Notes under the pieces: model-generated
Seen by the model: only the letters and a program-made list of their open reading frames with translations
Database searches by the model: none
Told to the model about the DNA's origin: nothing
In this document: in pieces, positions 44,660-54,239 of the stretch
Layout: each line of letters begins with the position of its first letter
Numbering within the stretch: position 1 is the stretch's first letter
From: Bacteroides caecimuris
GTDB taxonomy: Bacteria > Bacteroidota > Bacteroidia > Bacteroidales > Bacteroidaceae
Assembly (NCBI RefSeq): GCF_001688725.2
Contig: NZ_CP015401.2
Location: forward strand, 124,001-188,000
Length of the DNA stretch: 64,000 nt
Reading direction: 5' to 3'
Position numbers and translations under genes: made by a program

Positions 44660-46969
44660 CTATTTGTTATAACGGATAGCAAAGTAATTCATAGAGCTAT
44701 GTGCATTGCCTTTTACTGAGATGGTAGCTCCTGCATCTATCCAGGAACTTCCATTACTAGCCTTGTTATTTTCCGGCATCAGACGGATGTATACGTTCTC
44801 TTTACCTAACAAATTCAATGGAAGCTCTACGTCAATGGCTTTATAACCAGGGCACTGGGATATTAATGTGTTTGCCCATACTACCATGTCCGGTACCGTA
44901 TAAGAGGTGATATAGTGCCAATCATTGTCATTATCCATATCACCGCTAAACGACCATTCGGCTTTCCAAAAACGGGGTCTGCCGACTGCAACACCACCCT
45001 GGTTGCTGACGCTGAGTTGCATAGAGAGATGATCGCTAGTAATGTTTTGGGTGGAGAAATGGATCACCCAAGCGTAACCGCGATTGTGTTCCTCATCCCA
45101 CCAATAAGGATTAGACCAAGCCAGCCAAGCATTGCCATCAACATTCCCTTTACCGTCAGTATTGACATTGGTGTAATTTCTCAAGTAGTCAGTTCCGTCT
45201 TCCAGAATAATGCCAAATCCGTTCTCATTGCCTTTGTGGATTCCAAAGATATTTGATGCGGCGGTGCTACTGCCGATAGGACCAAGGTAGGCATAGTCAT
45301 AAATACCATTTCCACGCAGACCGTTACCAATCTGATGTTTGGTATATGTGTGGCGGAGACGACCGTTATCGCCATAAGTGGAAGGGATCGAACCGTCTTC
45401 TTTACGGATACCTTTCGTGTCGATGTAGCGGAATTCGGTAATCAGTCCCGAGAAACTGTTTTTAAAATCATCAGCCATTTTGAAATCCGATTTCGACATG
45501 TGACGGATTTGGTAACGGCCGATTTCGCCTGCTTTCTCTTCGTCAATCAATCCGCTTGTTCCTTCCATGTATTCGAAACGAGTGAACAACTCATACACGA
45601 TGACCCCCGACATATTGCCGGAACCATAAGGCAGGCGGCTGCCGTCGCGGCGATAGGGGCAAGTCGTATTGGTATAGATATACATGCTATTTCCATTAAT
45701 ATCGCGCATTAATGTAGCATATTTGGCACAACGATGTCCGTTAGCCGAATTGGCATAGCCTTCGTTGATCGGTGTCAAGCTGCCTTTACGGACAGGAAGT
45801 TCGCAATCTTTCAGTGTTACATAGGTATAGATATCTTCGTCCGTGAGGTCTTTCATGTGTTTTTCTTTTACAGGTAAATCTGCGGCAGTTCCTTCTGTAG
45901 ACGACATGACCATAGAAGCGGTCACTCCGGAAATTGTGTATCGTTCGGGATTTTCTTCCAAAGTCACTTTCGTTCCTTTTAACAGAATCTGAACTTTGCT
46001 GTAGCGGGAGAAGATATTGTCTTCTGCTGTAGGTGTTTCGATGCAGAATCCGTAGTGTCCGTCGATACTTTCAACATAAGCGGTCTTTTGGCTGATAGAG
46101 TAGTCAATTGTATTTTGGGTCGTTTGTGTATTATCACCTGCGTTGCCCGAGAAACGGTCGCTGACTACATATCCGGTGATGTAAATATCATCGGTCACTG
46201 TAACACCGTCTACATCACCCGAGTTGCGAACGTCCATGAACGAAACCTCAACCCCTAATTCATCCTTTGCATTCGCCTGCATTAAGAAAAGCTGCTGTTT
46301 GATTTCTTCTTCCCAACCGTCAATATAAACCATATTGACAGTGGCAGTACGTATTGCACGTTCGTCGGGGTTAGGATCTGTTTGGATGACGAGGAAACCA
46401 TTCTCGTAAGTGATGTCCTTCACCCAGTTATTCTCATTATCGGATAAAGTGCTTGTTGTTGCTTCATCTGTATAATCCACACGGATAGTAAGGTCTTTTA
46501 TGTCAATGTTCATATCAAGTTCTGCTTTTACCTCACCTCCATAGCCATGTACTGTCATATTGGGCTTAGAAAGTTTGAATGTCGGAGTTTTTACGCCTTT
46601 CTGTTTTAAGTAAATTGTATCCGAAAGGTTACTACCATCGGCATTCAAACATATTTTTGCCATACGGGGAAATCCGTCATTGAAATCATATTCTACATGG
46701 AGTGTGCCGTCACCTGAAAGATGACTGTCGGCTATTGCAATCCATTCGTTCGCGTTATTTTCAAGTGTGATGTTATAATTTTGGTTCGAGTAGACTTTTA
46801 TGTCCAAGTCGCCTGCATCAGAAGAGAGCGTGTAGGTTTTTCCGTCGACTCCGAGTTCTTCAAAATAGGCTTCATCCCCGTTGTCCAGTTCACAGGCAGC
46901 CAAAGAGAGCATGAACACTCCTAAAAAAGCACCCAGTTGTATAGGTCTGTATTTAATAAATCGTTTCAT
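44660..46969 (-). CDS. BACON/DUF5689 surface lipoprotein (copy 2)
   Basis: A 769-residue lipoprotein (LSLAAC then ELDNGDEAYFEE). Residues ~40-230 hold two BACON-like beta domains: one with ENNANEWIAI and DTIYLKQKG, the next from FKLSKPNMTVHGYGGEV. Residues ~240-490 fit DUF5689 (TVTDDIYITGYVVSDRFSGN, YVTLKDCELPVRKG). The C-terminal ~230 residues are another beta-sandwich ending MNYFAIRYNK. No catalytic motif is seen, so it is probably a surface binding protein. It has a shorter paralogue at 54240-56306 in the same locus, with the same domain order. DUF5689 often occurs in Bacteroidetes proteins linked to EEP-type nucleases, fitting the neighbouring EEP genes. Confidence 0.75.
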   Translation of the reverse strand: MKRFIKYRPIQLGAFLGVFMLSLAACELDNGDEAYFEELGVDGKTYTLSSDAGDLDIKVYSNQNYNITLENNANEWIAIADSHLSGDGTLHVEYDFNDGFPRMAKICLNADGSNLSDTIYLKQKGVKTPTFKLSKPNMTVHGYGGEVKAELDMNIDIKDLTIRVDYTDEATTSTLSDNENNWVKDITYENGFLVIQTDPNPDERAIRTATVNMVYIDGWEEEIKQQLFLMQANAKDELGVEVSFMDVRNSGDVDGVTVTDDIYITGYVVSDRFSGNAGDNTQTTQNTIDYSISQKTAYVESIDGHYGFCIETPTAEDNIFSRYSKVQILLKGTKVTLEENPERYTISGVTASMVMSSTEGTAADLPVKEKHMKDLTDEDIYTYVTLKDCELPVRKGSLTPINEGYANSANGHRCAKYATLMRDINGNSMYIYTNTTCPYRRDGSRLPYGSGNMSGVIVYELFTRFEYMEGTSGLIDEEKAGEIGRYQIRHMSKSDFKMADDFKNSFSGLITEFRYIDTKGIRKEDGSIPSTYGDNGRLRHTYTKHQIGNGLRGNGIYDYAYLGPIGSSTAASNIFGIHKGNENGFGIILEDGTDYLRNYTNVNTDGKGNVDGNAWLAWSNPYWWDEEHNRGYAWVIHFSTQNITSDHLSMQLSVSNQGGVAVGRPRFWKAEWSFSGDMDNDNDWHYITSYTVPDMVVWANTLISQCPGYKAIDVELPLNLLGKENVYIRLMPENNKASNGSSWIDAGATISVKGNAHSSMNYFAIRYNK

Positions 46970-47008
46970 ATTAGAGTTGTTGTATTAGACAAATCGTTCT
47001 TTTTAGTT

Positions 47009-47707
47009 TCATTCTTTTCCCTGTTGGGTAATCATAGTGCCGGTTGTCACTATTTTCGGAGCAGTATTGATGGCATTGGCCGGAATTGAAATAGATAAAT
47101 TTATTTCAGCAACGCGGGGGGCATAAGCAGGGTTAGCTTCTAATTTGAGATAAAGATGCCCCATATCATAGGATACTTCTTTAATCCAATTGTTTTCAAT
47201 CTCGTCGGATTCATACGTAACGAGATAGTTGACACGGTGAAGGTCGTATTTCAGGTTGGTGTCGAGCTCCAGTTCGAGTGTCGTAGTAGAGGCTGATGCT
47301 TCCACGTTTTTCTCGTTGATGATAAGACGGGCATCGCCGGCTGAGATTTCACCGGTCTGTACCAAAGTTATCGTATCGCAGAGATGCTCTTCGGTTTCAA
47401 AAGCCAGTTGGACTTCACGGTTTACTCCATAGTTTGCGGCATAGGAGAATATAATTTCGCTATTCTCTTTGCCTGTAAGGCGGTCGATAGAGGCCCAGTC
47501 TACTTTTTCTACAAAATGTGCATTCCAGCTTCTTGTGGCATACACTAAAATGTGGGTGGTTCCTGTCCCTGATGGCAGAATCAGGTTTTTCTGTGTGAAA
47601 GCAAGCGGAAGTTCCCATTCAAAATCTTTTTCACAGCTTGTCAGCATAAAACTGCATGCCGAAATCATGAGAAGGAATGAATAATACAAATATTTTTTTC
47701 GTATCAT
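47009..47707 (-). CDS. BACON-domain lipoprotein (copy 2)
   Basis: A 232-residue lipoprotein with signal MIRKKYLYYSF through MLTSC and an acidic EKDFEWE after the cysteine. Residues ~35-125 form one BACON domain (LPSGTGTTHILVYATRSWNA, VDWASI, LCDTITLVQTGE), and ~130-225 a second one. BACON domains bind glycans or mucin-like surfaces in some proteins. The start at 47707 is preferred to 47725 because it gives a compact lipoprotein signal. It lies between an EEP gene and the BACON/DUF5689 gene (38 bp after the EEP stop). Confidence 0.72.
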   Translation of the reverse strand: MIRKKYLYYSFLLMISACSFMLTSCEKDFEWELPLAFTQKNLILPSGTGTTHILVYATRSWNAHFVEKVDWASIDRLTGKENSEIIFSYAANYGVNREVQLAFETEEHLCDTITLVQTGEISAGDARLIINEKNVEASASTTTLELELDTNLKYDLHRVNYLVTYESDEIENNWIKEVSYDMGHLYLKLEANPAYAPRVAEINLSISIPANAINTAPKIVTTGTMITQQGKE

Positions 47708-47744
47708 AATTGTAAGTTGTTTCAATGATTATATAACAATTTTT

Positions 47745-48584
47745 TTATTTCTCCCAAGTTATATAGAGGGGACGATGGTCAGAGTATTTTCTGGTAAAAT
47801 CATCAATGATAAAGTTTCCTCCGGTGAAAGCAGATTTCAAATCGGGAGAAATATAGATGAAATCGATGCGCGTACCAAAACTTGTCTCTGAGAAGTTCTT
47901 GTCAAGACGTGCCGAATCAATAAAACCGAAATCAAGAATACGCTGATGTACTGAATAATCAATCTTTCCGTTGACGAGGTTCTTCAGTTGAGGGCGTTTT
48001 TCTTCTGCTTTGCGAAGATACTCTACCAAACGCCCGTCAGCATATTTTTCGGCATCGACTGGAGATACGGAATTAAAATCGCCCATTATTATCCATTTCT
48101 CAAAAGGACCGCTCTGACGGATAGTTTCGAGAATAAGGTCAATATCGCGTTGACGACTTTCATAGCGGTGCGGACTGAGATGTAGTGATATGATATGGTA
48201 GCCGTCCACTATGCCCATTACGAATCCGTGCCACATGTTGTCTTCTACCCTCATAATGTTCACGATGGGGTATTTAGATGTTATGGCAGTGGGAAATCCC
48301 TTCTCTTTTTGTAGCACTGCATAAGGATGTCCATACGATGCAGCTAGTGCTTCAAGAGATTTTTGTGTGAATTTATTAGCCTCTTGCAAGCATACGATGT
48401 CCGGGTTTTGGCTACGAATCCATGCGGCAAATACACTTTTATTCGTAGTGGTGTCGGCACGCATGCCATATTCTATGTTATAAGATATGAGCTTCATAGG
48501 CCGCTTTCCCCGTTTGTTTTTGGCAAGTCCGGGCAAAGTGATTGTCAATCCGAACAATACGATGACTAATGATCTGAGTTTCAT
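47745..48584 (-). CDS. Periplasmic EEP-family phosphodiesterase (copy 2)
   Basis: A 279-residue endonuclease/exonuclease/phosphatase enzyme with a plain Sec signal peptide (ending LPGLAK) and no lipobox, so probably periplasmic. All family motifs are intact: SYNIEYG, CLQEANKF (metal-binding Glu), SLHLSPH, MGDFNSVSP (catalytic Asp/Asn), RIDFIYIS and the C-terminal SDHRPL. The family includes DNase I-like nucleases, sphingomyelinases and inositol-phosphate phosphatases; the substrate cannot be told from motifs. It follows the SusD gene by 36 bp. A lipoprotein paralogue is encoded at 53308-54225. Confidence 0.88.
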   Translation of the reverse strand: MKLRSLVIVLFGLTITLPGLAKNKRGKRPMKLISYNIEYGMRADTTTNKSVFAAWIRSQNPDIVCLQEANKFTQKSLEALAASYGHPYAVLQKEKGFPTAITSKYPIVNIMRVEDNMWHGFVMGIVDGYHIISLHLSPHRYESRQRDIDLILETIRQSGPFEKWIIMGDFNSVSPVDAEKYADGRLVEYLRKAEEKRPQLKNLVNGKIDYSVHQRILDFGFIDSARLDKNFSETSFGTRIDFIYISPDLKSAFTGGNFIIDDFTRKYSDHRPLYITWEK

Positions 48585-48620
48585 ATAACTTTAACTTCTA
48601 AGTTGTTCATTTATTGAGGA

Positions 48621-50120
48621 CTAGTCTCTATAGTAAGCTTCATAAGCTTTATTGTCAAGCGCATAGCCGGAATAAACGACTTGCGTGTCAGGAATTGGAT
48701 AGTATTCGTGGCAAGGCCGGATATTCTCTTTTAAACTCGGTGAACCTGTGTTGTCATAGGTTTGCGTGTACCAGATTCCCCAGCGAACCAGATCGAATTT
48801 ACGTTGGAATTCACCTATCAGTTCACGCCCTCGTTCTTTTTGAATTTCATCCATTAATCGTGCCCAACTACGGAATTTCGGATAGTCGCCGATGCCTGCA
48901 CGGTTGCGGGTCATGTTCAGATATTTTATAGCCATGTCGGGATCTTGTTCCTTCTGGCAGTAACACTCTGCTTTCATTAACAGTGCATCGGCATAGCGGA
49001 ATACCTTATAATTATTCCCGTCACGACTGCTGTCGAGATAAGGACACCAGAATTTGGGTCCTGGCCACGGAGTAGTACTTACACTCTTGAAAGCATGACC
49101 GTTGTATTCCCAAGCCATGTTGTATTGGGCGCGTAAGTCTCCACCAGCCTTTGTTTGCAGATTTTGACAGAAGTAATCGGTGGGACGCCAAGGAGTCCAG
49201 CAAGTCGACTGGCTGCCCAGTTCCGGAATTTCTACGCCGTCATATTCGCAAGTGCCTGCACGACGGGTAATAGGCATACAGATACAGGCGAGATTGGAAG
49301 TGTAGCTCAAACCACCGGTAACATAAGAGTGTTGGATTTCAAAGATAGACTCGGGGGTGTTTTTGTTGCGGAACATAATATCTTCGAGCGAATACTGGCT
49401 GAGGTCGCCGTAAATATCTTCTAATTTGGATATTGCGTTGAGTGCCGTATCCCATTCTTTGTTCCACATTGCCATCTTGGCAATCAGCATCCAGCCGGTG
49501 GCGGCTCCGGTACGGTTGGATGCTATTTCCGATGAACGTACTTGTTCCATTAGCGGAACAATTTCTGACAATTCCTTTATCAGGTAATTACGGGTTTCCA
49601 CAGCGGACATACGTCCCAGGTGTCCGATCTTTTGTTGAGTCTCTACATCCTTCACGTGTTCTGTGTAGAATGGTACATCTCCAAAAAAAGAAGTGAGCAG
49701 GTAGTAATAGAATGCGCGCATGATTTTGCCTTCACCCAGTAAAGATAACTTTTCATCCTCTGTGAGTGGAGAGTTCTCGATTCCATGGATAGCAGCGTTG
49801 CAATACATTACACCTTTATATCCGTTGTTCCATACGGTTTCACCGTGACGGGGTTTCGCAGGAGAGATATCCAAACGGGAGTCCAGCGTACCTGAATTGA
49901 TATACATGATATCGGTACAAGCCTCTGTCGCGATGAAGAACGTATAGTTATAGGTCCCGTTTAAAGGGATATAGCATGAGTTGAGTGCGGAGAGACATTG
50001 AGCCTTTGTCTGATAAAAATTGTCGGGTGCAGAAAAACTCGATGTGTCTTCTTCCAGACTACAGGCGACCAACGTGAATATTGACAGAAGAGTAATCAAC
50101 CAATTTATTCTTTTCTTCAT
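48621..50120 (-). CDS. SusD-like lipoprotein of the EEP locus
   Basis: A 499-residue SusD partner of the SusC encoded just upstream. The lipoprotein signal ends TLVAC, with SLEED after the cysteine. Conserved SusD segments are KIMRAFYYYLLTSFFGDVPFY, RYADALLMKAECYCQKEQDP, MDEIQKERGRELIGEFQRKFDLVRWG and the final HEYYPIPDTQVV. It should bind the nutrient at the cell surface and lid the SusC barrel. The start at 50120 (MKKRINW) is used; an in-frame ATG at 50126 adds two residues. Confidence 0.93.
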   Translation of the reverse strand: MKKRINWLITLLSIFTLVACSLEEDTSSFSAPDNFYQTKAQCLSALNSCYIPLNGTYNYTFFIATEACTDIMYINSGTLDSRLDISPAKPRHGETVWNNGYKGVMYCNAAIHGIENSPLTEDEKLSLLGEGKIMRAFYYYLLTSFFGDVPFYTEHVKDVETQQKIGHLGRMSAVETRNYLIKELSEIVPLMEQVRSSEIASNRTGAATGWMLIAKMAMWNKEWDTALNAISKLEDIYGDLSQYSLEDIMFRNKNTPESIFEIQHSYVTGGLSYTSNLACICMPITRRAGTCEYDGVEIPELGSQSTCWTPWRPTDYFCQNLQTKAGGDLRAQYNMAWEYNGHAFKSVSTTPWPGPKFWCPYLDSSRDGNNYKVFRYADALLMKAECYCQKEQDPDMAIKYLNMTRNRAGIGDYPKFRSWARLMDEIQKERGRELIGEFQRKFDLVRWGIWYTQTYDNTGSPSLKENIRPCHEYYPIPDTQVVYSGYALDNKAYEAYYRD

Positions 50121-50146
50121 GACCATAGTTTTCTTTATTACATTAA

Positions 50147-53100
50147 TTAATATCTGATTTGAGCACTGAACGTGATAGTGCGCGATTTCGGATAAGCCCC
50201 CAGGTCCATACGGCGTAGAGTAGAATCGCCGCTAGTTGATACGTCAGGATCAAATCCGTTGTATTTTTTCCAAAGATAAAGGTTCTCTCCATTTACACTC
50301 AAAGTCAAATCACGAATGCATTTCGTTTTTTTGTAGAGGTTGAATGTGTAGCCGATAGAGATATTCTTTAAGCGCAGGAATGTTGCATCATGAATCTGTA
50401 AATCACTTGGCACATGTGTATCAATACTTCCGGCACAGGGCAGGTCGGAGTTCGGGTTGCGAACCGGATGCCAAGAGTCAAGCATGTAGCGGTATTGGTT
50501 AGTAAACATACTACCCGACATATAAAGTTCGGCATAGTTGTAAATCTTACCGCCCAGCGAGTAGTTGAAATAGACACCTACTTTCCAGTTACCGAAACGG
50601 AATGTGTTCTGTAAACCTCCGTAAATCCAGGGGTCGGCATTACCGAGATATACCAAGTCATCCTGGTTGAGTGTTCCATCATGGTTGATGTCATAATAGC
50701 GTACCGTACCGTTTGAAGTGGTCGAGGGGGATGCGTAGGCATGAGTTGCTTTGTTACGGTTCACTTCGTCCTGATTCTTCCATACGCCACCATATTTGAA
50801 ACCCCATAAAGCATTCAGAGGGTAATCTTTTACATAGCCGTACATCATATATGAGTTGTTGCCCGGCGCACCATACGCTTTTACAAACTCTTCGGTGCCG
50901 ATGTCGTCCACATTTTGTTCATTGTGGGCGATGGTAAAGGTGGTTGACCATGAGAATTTTGGCTTTTCTATATTGCGGCTTTCTATAGTCAGCTCGACAC
51001 CTTTGTTCGAAGTCTTACCAATATTGGTGAGACGGGAAGAATATCCGGTTTGTGTCGGAGTCTGAAGAGTTAGCAATAAATCCTTGGTCTTCGAGATATA
51101 GGCTTCGGCCGTTACAAACAATCGGTTGTTCAGGAATGCTAAGTCGATACCAAGATTGTAGAGGTCGGTCTTTTCCCAGGTCAGGTTAGGGCTTGCCAGA
51201 CGTGAAGGATAGTATGCTGCAGGTTGCGAACCACCGAAAAGATAACCGTTTGTCGTACTGGAAAGGGCGGCCAGCGAACGATAGGCGCTGATTGCGTCGT
51301 TACCGGTACGTCCGGCACTCAGGCGGATAGACATTTCGTTAATCCAGTCTATCTCCTCCATGAATTCTTCTTTGGCGGCATTCCATTTTAAAGCTGCGGA
51401 GGGAAAGAACCCCCATTTGTTGTTGGCTGCAAAGTTGGATGCACCGTCATAACGACCTGTTACGGTCAAATAGTATCTCTGTTTGTAGTTGTAGTTGAAA
51501 CGGGCCAACAGAGACATTTTGGTACGTTTGTTAGTGCCTGATGAGGCTGAGTACGTTTCTTTGTCCTGTACAGCGTTCATGTTATTCCATTTTACATTGT
51601 CGTCCATGTAACCTTTACCGGTGAGTGAGATATCATTCGAAGAAATACGCTGTCCGGTGAAACCGAGAAGTCCGTCGATTGTATGTCCGGAATCAAACGA
51701 TTTCAAATAAGAAAGAGTGTTTTCCGTCAGAAGGTTTTGATCATCATATTCGGCTCGATAGGCTTCTCCGCCCTCTCCTTCAACCTTGGCAGGTAGGGTG
51801 CTTGGATAGTAACGGTAAGCGTGGCGTTGATACATATAGTAGGTGAATTGGCTCTTGAACTTCAAGTTCTTGACAGGCTCAATTTCTATGAAACCGGTAT
51901 GATTAGTAGAATGGTGTGTCTGATAATTGGTGTTTAGCAATATAGTGGCTAACGGAGTATTAATCTTTTGACCGGAATAGTAGAAGGGGTTGTAGTCATC
52001 CATTGGTTGAATGTTGGGACTTAGATAGATGGCAGAGTTATACCATCCGGTTCCACCGATAGATGCCAGGTTCTTGTCATTGTGCCGGTAGGTATAGTTG
52101 CCGGTATATCCCACTTTCATCCAGTTGAAAAGCTGGTGAGTAAGAGAGACGCGCCCTGTAATACGTTCCTGTCCGCTTCGGCGGATTACGCCTTCGGTAT
52201 TGTTATAACTCAAAGAAATGTAGTAAAAGGTTTTCTTTGTACCTCCCGACAAGGATAAAGCATAATTTTGGTACATGGCTGTGCGTCCGATAGTTTTTAC
52301 CCAGTCGGTTCCTTCGCCTAAAGAGAAAGGATCGGAGTAGGGGTATGCTGACATGGGGGTACCATCGGTGATTTTATCATTGCCATCGGCTGTATTAAAA
52401 TAAGCGTAGTCATTGCGATATTGTGCCAACTCGGATGCATTCATAATATCGAGTTTTTGGGGAATTTGGGAGAAGCCGATATCCGTTTTGAAGCTGATGC
52501 TTGGCCTATCTGCATTCATCAATCCTTTTTTGGTAGTGATGATGATAACACCATTACTACCTTTCGAACCGTAGATGGCTGTAGAGGAAGCATCTTTCAG
52601 TACAGAAATGGATTCGATGTCCGCAGTGTTCAAATCATTCAGGTCGTGAACGGCATCCATTACACCGTCGACTACAATTAACGGTTCGTTAGAAGCAGAA
52701 ATTGAGCGTGTGCCACGTAAGCGAATGGAGGTCGTGGCGCCTGGTTCACCGGTTGTCGACATGATGTCTGCTCCTGCGATACGGCCTTGTAAAGCTTGGT
52801 CGATGGAGAGTACCGGAGCGTCCTGAATATCTTCCATTTTAACATTCGAAACAGAGCCGGTAAGATCGGCTTTCTTGACAGCGCCATATCCGATAACTAC
52901 GACTTCGTCTAAGGCTGTTTTTTTGTCCGGCAAGAGTTTCACATGAATCTTTTCGCGTCCGGCTATTTGAATTGTTTTCTTTTCATAGCCGATAAAGCTG
53001 ACTTCCAGAGTTCCGTTTTTAGGAACCTGTATTTCATACCATCCGTCCAGATTGGTCAGGGTGCCGACTTGTGTGGTGGTTTCTTTGATAGTAGCTCCAA

Positions 53101-53272
53101 CCATTGGCTGGTCTTCTTCATCGAATACCGTACCGGACACTTTGATTTTTTGATTTGCGTTCTGCGCCACTGTTTCCGGGAGCAACAGGCAACATGCCAC
53201 CAGCATAAGCAAAGTCTTTCGGATCGTATTCCAATAGAGCGATGCGTTGTTTTTGTTTACTAATTGTTTCAT
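50147..53272 (-). CDS. SusC-like TonB-dependent transporter of the EEP locus
   Basis: A 1041-residue outer-membrane transporter. The signal peptide (ending ETVAQN) is followed by a carboxypeptidase-regulatory-like domain (VSGTVFDEEDQPMVGATI), the TonB box/plug region (LDEVVVIGYGAVKKADLTGSV, IRLRGTRSISASNEPLIVVDG, VLKDASSTAIYGSKG) and a 22-strand barrel ending TITFSAQIRY. It sits in the middle of the locus, 35 bp after the first EEP gene and 27 bp before SusD. The DNA gap upstream has no room for a promoter, so it is transcribed from the operon start near 57577. Confidence 0.95.
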   Translation of the reverse strand: MKQLVNKNNASLYWNTIRKTLLMLVACCLLLPETVAQNANQKIKVSGTVFDEEDQPMVGATIKETTTQVGTLTNLDGWYEIQVPKNGTLEVSFIGYEKKTIQIAGREKIHVKLLPDKKTALDEVVVIGYGAVKKADLTGSVSNVKMEDIQDAPVLSIDQALQGRIAGADIMSTTGEPGATTSIRLRGTRSISASNEPLIVVDGVMDAVHDLNDLNTADIESISVLKDASSTAIYGSKGSNGVIIITTKKGLMNADRPSISFKTDIGFSQIPQKLDIMNASELAQYRNDYAYFNTADGNDKITDGTPMSAYPYSDPFSLGEGTDWVKTIGRTAMYQNYALSLSGGTKKTFYYISLSYNNTEGVIRRSGQERITGRVSLTHQLFNWMKVGYTGNYTYRHNDKNLASIGGTGWYNSAIYLSPNIQPMDDYNPFYYSGQKINTPLATILLNTNYQTHHSTNHTGFIEIEPVKNLKFKSQFTYYMYQRHAYRYYPSTLPAKVEGEGGEAYRAEYDDQNLLTENTLSYLKSFDSGHTIDGLLGFTGQRISSNDISLTGKGYMDDNVKWNNMNAVQDKETYSASSGTNKRTKMSLLARFNYNYKQRYYLTVTGRYDGASNFAANNKWGFFPSAALKWNAAKEEFMEEIDWINEMSIRLSAGRTGNDAISAYRSLAALSSTTNGYLFGGSQPAAYYPSRLASPNLTWEKTDLYNLGIDLAFLNNRLFVTAEAYISKTKDLLLTLQTPTQTGYSSRLTNIGKTSNKGVELTIESRNIEKPKFSWSTTFTIAHNEQNVDDIGTEEFVKAYGAPGNNSYMMYGYVKDYPLNALWGFKYGGVWKNQDEVNRNKATHAYASPSTTSNGTVRYYDINHDGTLNQDDLVYLGNADPWIYGGLQNTFRFGNWKVGVYFNYSLGGKIYNYAELYMSGSMFTNQYRYMLDSWHPVRNPNSDLPCAGSIDTHVPSDLQIHDATFLRLKNISIGYTFNLYKKTKCIRDLTLSVNGENLYLWKKYNGFDPDVSTSGDSTLRRMDLGAYPKSRTITFSAQIRY

Positions 53273-53307
53273 GTGCTTTTTATAGATTAAGCGCTTTTTT
53301 AATAAGT

Positions 53308-54225
53308 TTATTTATTATAGATGCGGCAAGTTACCGTCACCGGATAGTGATCGGAATAATTGTCGGTAAAGTCGTCCATTAAGATTTGGGCGTTGAGCAT
53401 ATTGCGCATAGCTTCTCCTGATGCATAGATGAAGTCGATACGAGAACCTTTATAAGACCCTGTCGGACCTGTCCAACCGCCATATACGGTAGGGCAACTA
53501 CGCACAAAATTGACGTTCATTTCACGTATCGGATCTCGATAGCCGCTGTCGAGGATAGTCTGGTGCACCTGATAATTGATATTGCTGCCCGAAGCAAGAT
53601 CGTTCTTGTCAAGTGGTGATGCCGAGTTGAAGTCTCCCATCATCAGCCAGTATTTTTCATCGGGATATTTACGAACTGTGTTGTCGAGGTAAGTTTGAAT
53701 TTCCTCCAGGCGGTAAGCATCTCCATTGGCAGCGGTGGAGCCGGACGGAGCGTAGGATTGGGGATAAAGATGCAGTACGAGGATATTAATGCCTTTGATT
53801 TGGGCATGTATCCCTCCATGTGATACCCCTTTGCGGATACGGCTTATCACTTCAATCGGATATTTGGATGTGAGGGATACGGGATAACCTGTCTCCTTGC
53901 ATATCTCTGCGTGGCTATGTCCCCAACGGTTTGCCAGTGCTGTAAGCGTTTCTTTAGTGAAACCATTGGTTTCTTCAATTGCCAGTATGTCAGGTGCTTG
54001 TTCACTGACCCAAGCTACAAAATTATCGTAGTTGTTGTCTTTGTCCAATTTCATTCCTTCGAGTATGTTGTAGCTTACCACTTTCAATGTTTCTGTCGTT
54101 ACACTGGAACCGCTGTCCAGTTCGAGTTCTCCGGTAGGCAGTTCTTCTTCATCGTTGCAACTGGAGTGGCAGATAACCATCACTAATGCCATTGCAGCAT
54201 AAAATATTTTGCAAAATTTATTCAT
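53308..54225 (-). CDS. Surface lipoprotein EEP-family phosphodiesterase (copy 1)
   Basis: A 305-residue EEP enzyme with a lipoprotein signal ending CHSSC, followed by NDEEE, an acid-rich stretch typical of Bacteroides surface lipoproteins. Catalytic motifs are intact: SYNILEG, AIEETNGF, VLHLYPQSY, MGDFNSASP, RIDFIYAS and YSDHYPV. It should therefore be active outside the cell, cutting a phosphodiester-containing polymer before SusC/D import. Its periplasmic paralogue is at 47745-48584. An insert with YGGWTGPTGSYKG before the RIDF motif is absent from that copy and may shape substrate choice. Nuclease, phospholipase-like and teichoicase-like activity all remain possible. Confidence 0.88.
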   Translation of the reverse strand: MNKFCKIFYAAMALVMVICHSSCNDEEELPTGELELDSGSSVTTETLKVVSYNILEGMKLDKDNNYDNFVAWVSEQAPDILAIEETNGFTKETLTALANRWGHSHAEICKETGYPVSLTSKYPIEVISRIRKGVSHGGIHAQIKGINILVLHLYPQSYAPSGSTAANGDAYRLEEIQTYLDNTVRKYPDEKYWLMMGDFNSASPLDKNDLASGSNINYQVHQTILDSGYRDPIREMNVNFVRSCPTVYGGWTGPTGSYKGSRIDFIYASGEAMRNMLNAQILMDDFTDNYSDHYPVTVTCRIYNK

Positions 54226-54239
54226 AGTACATTTTATAT

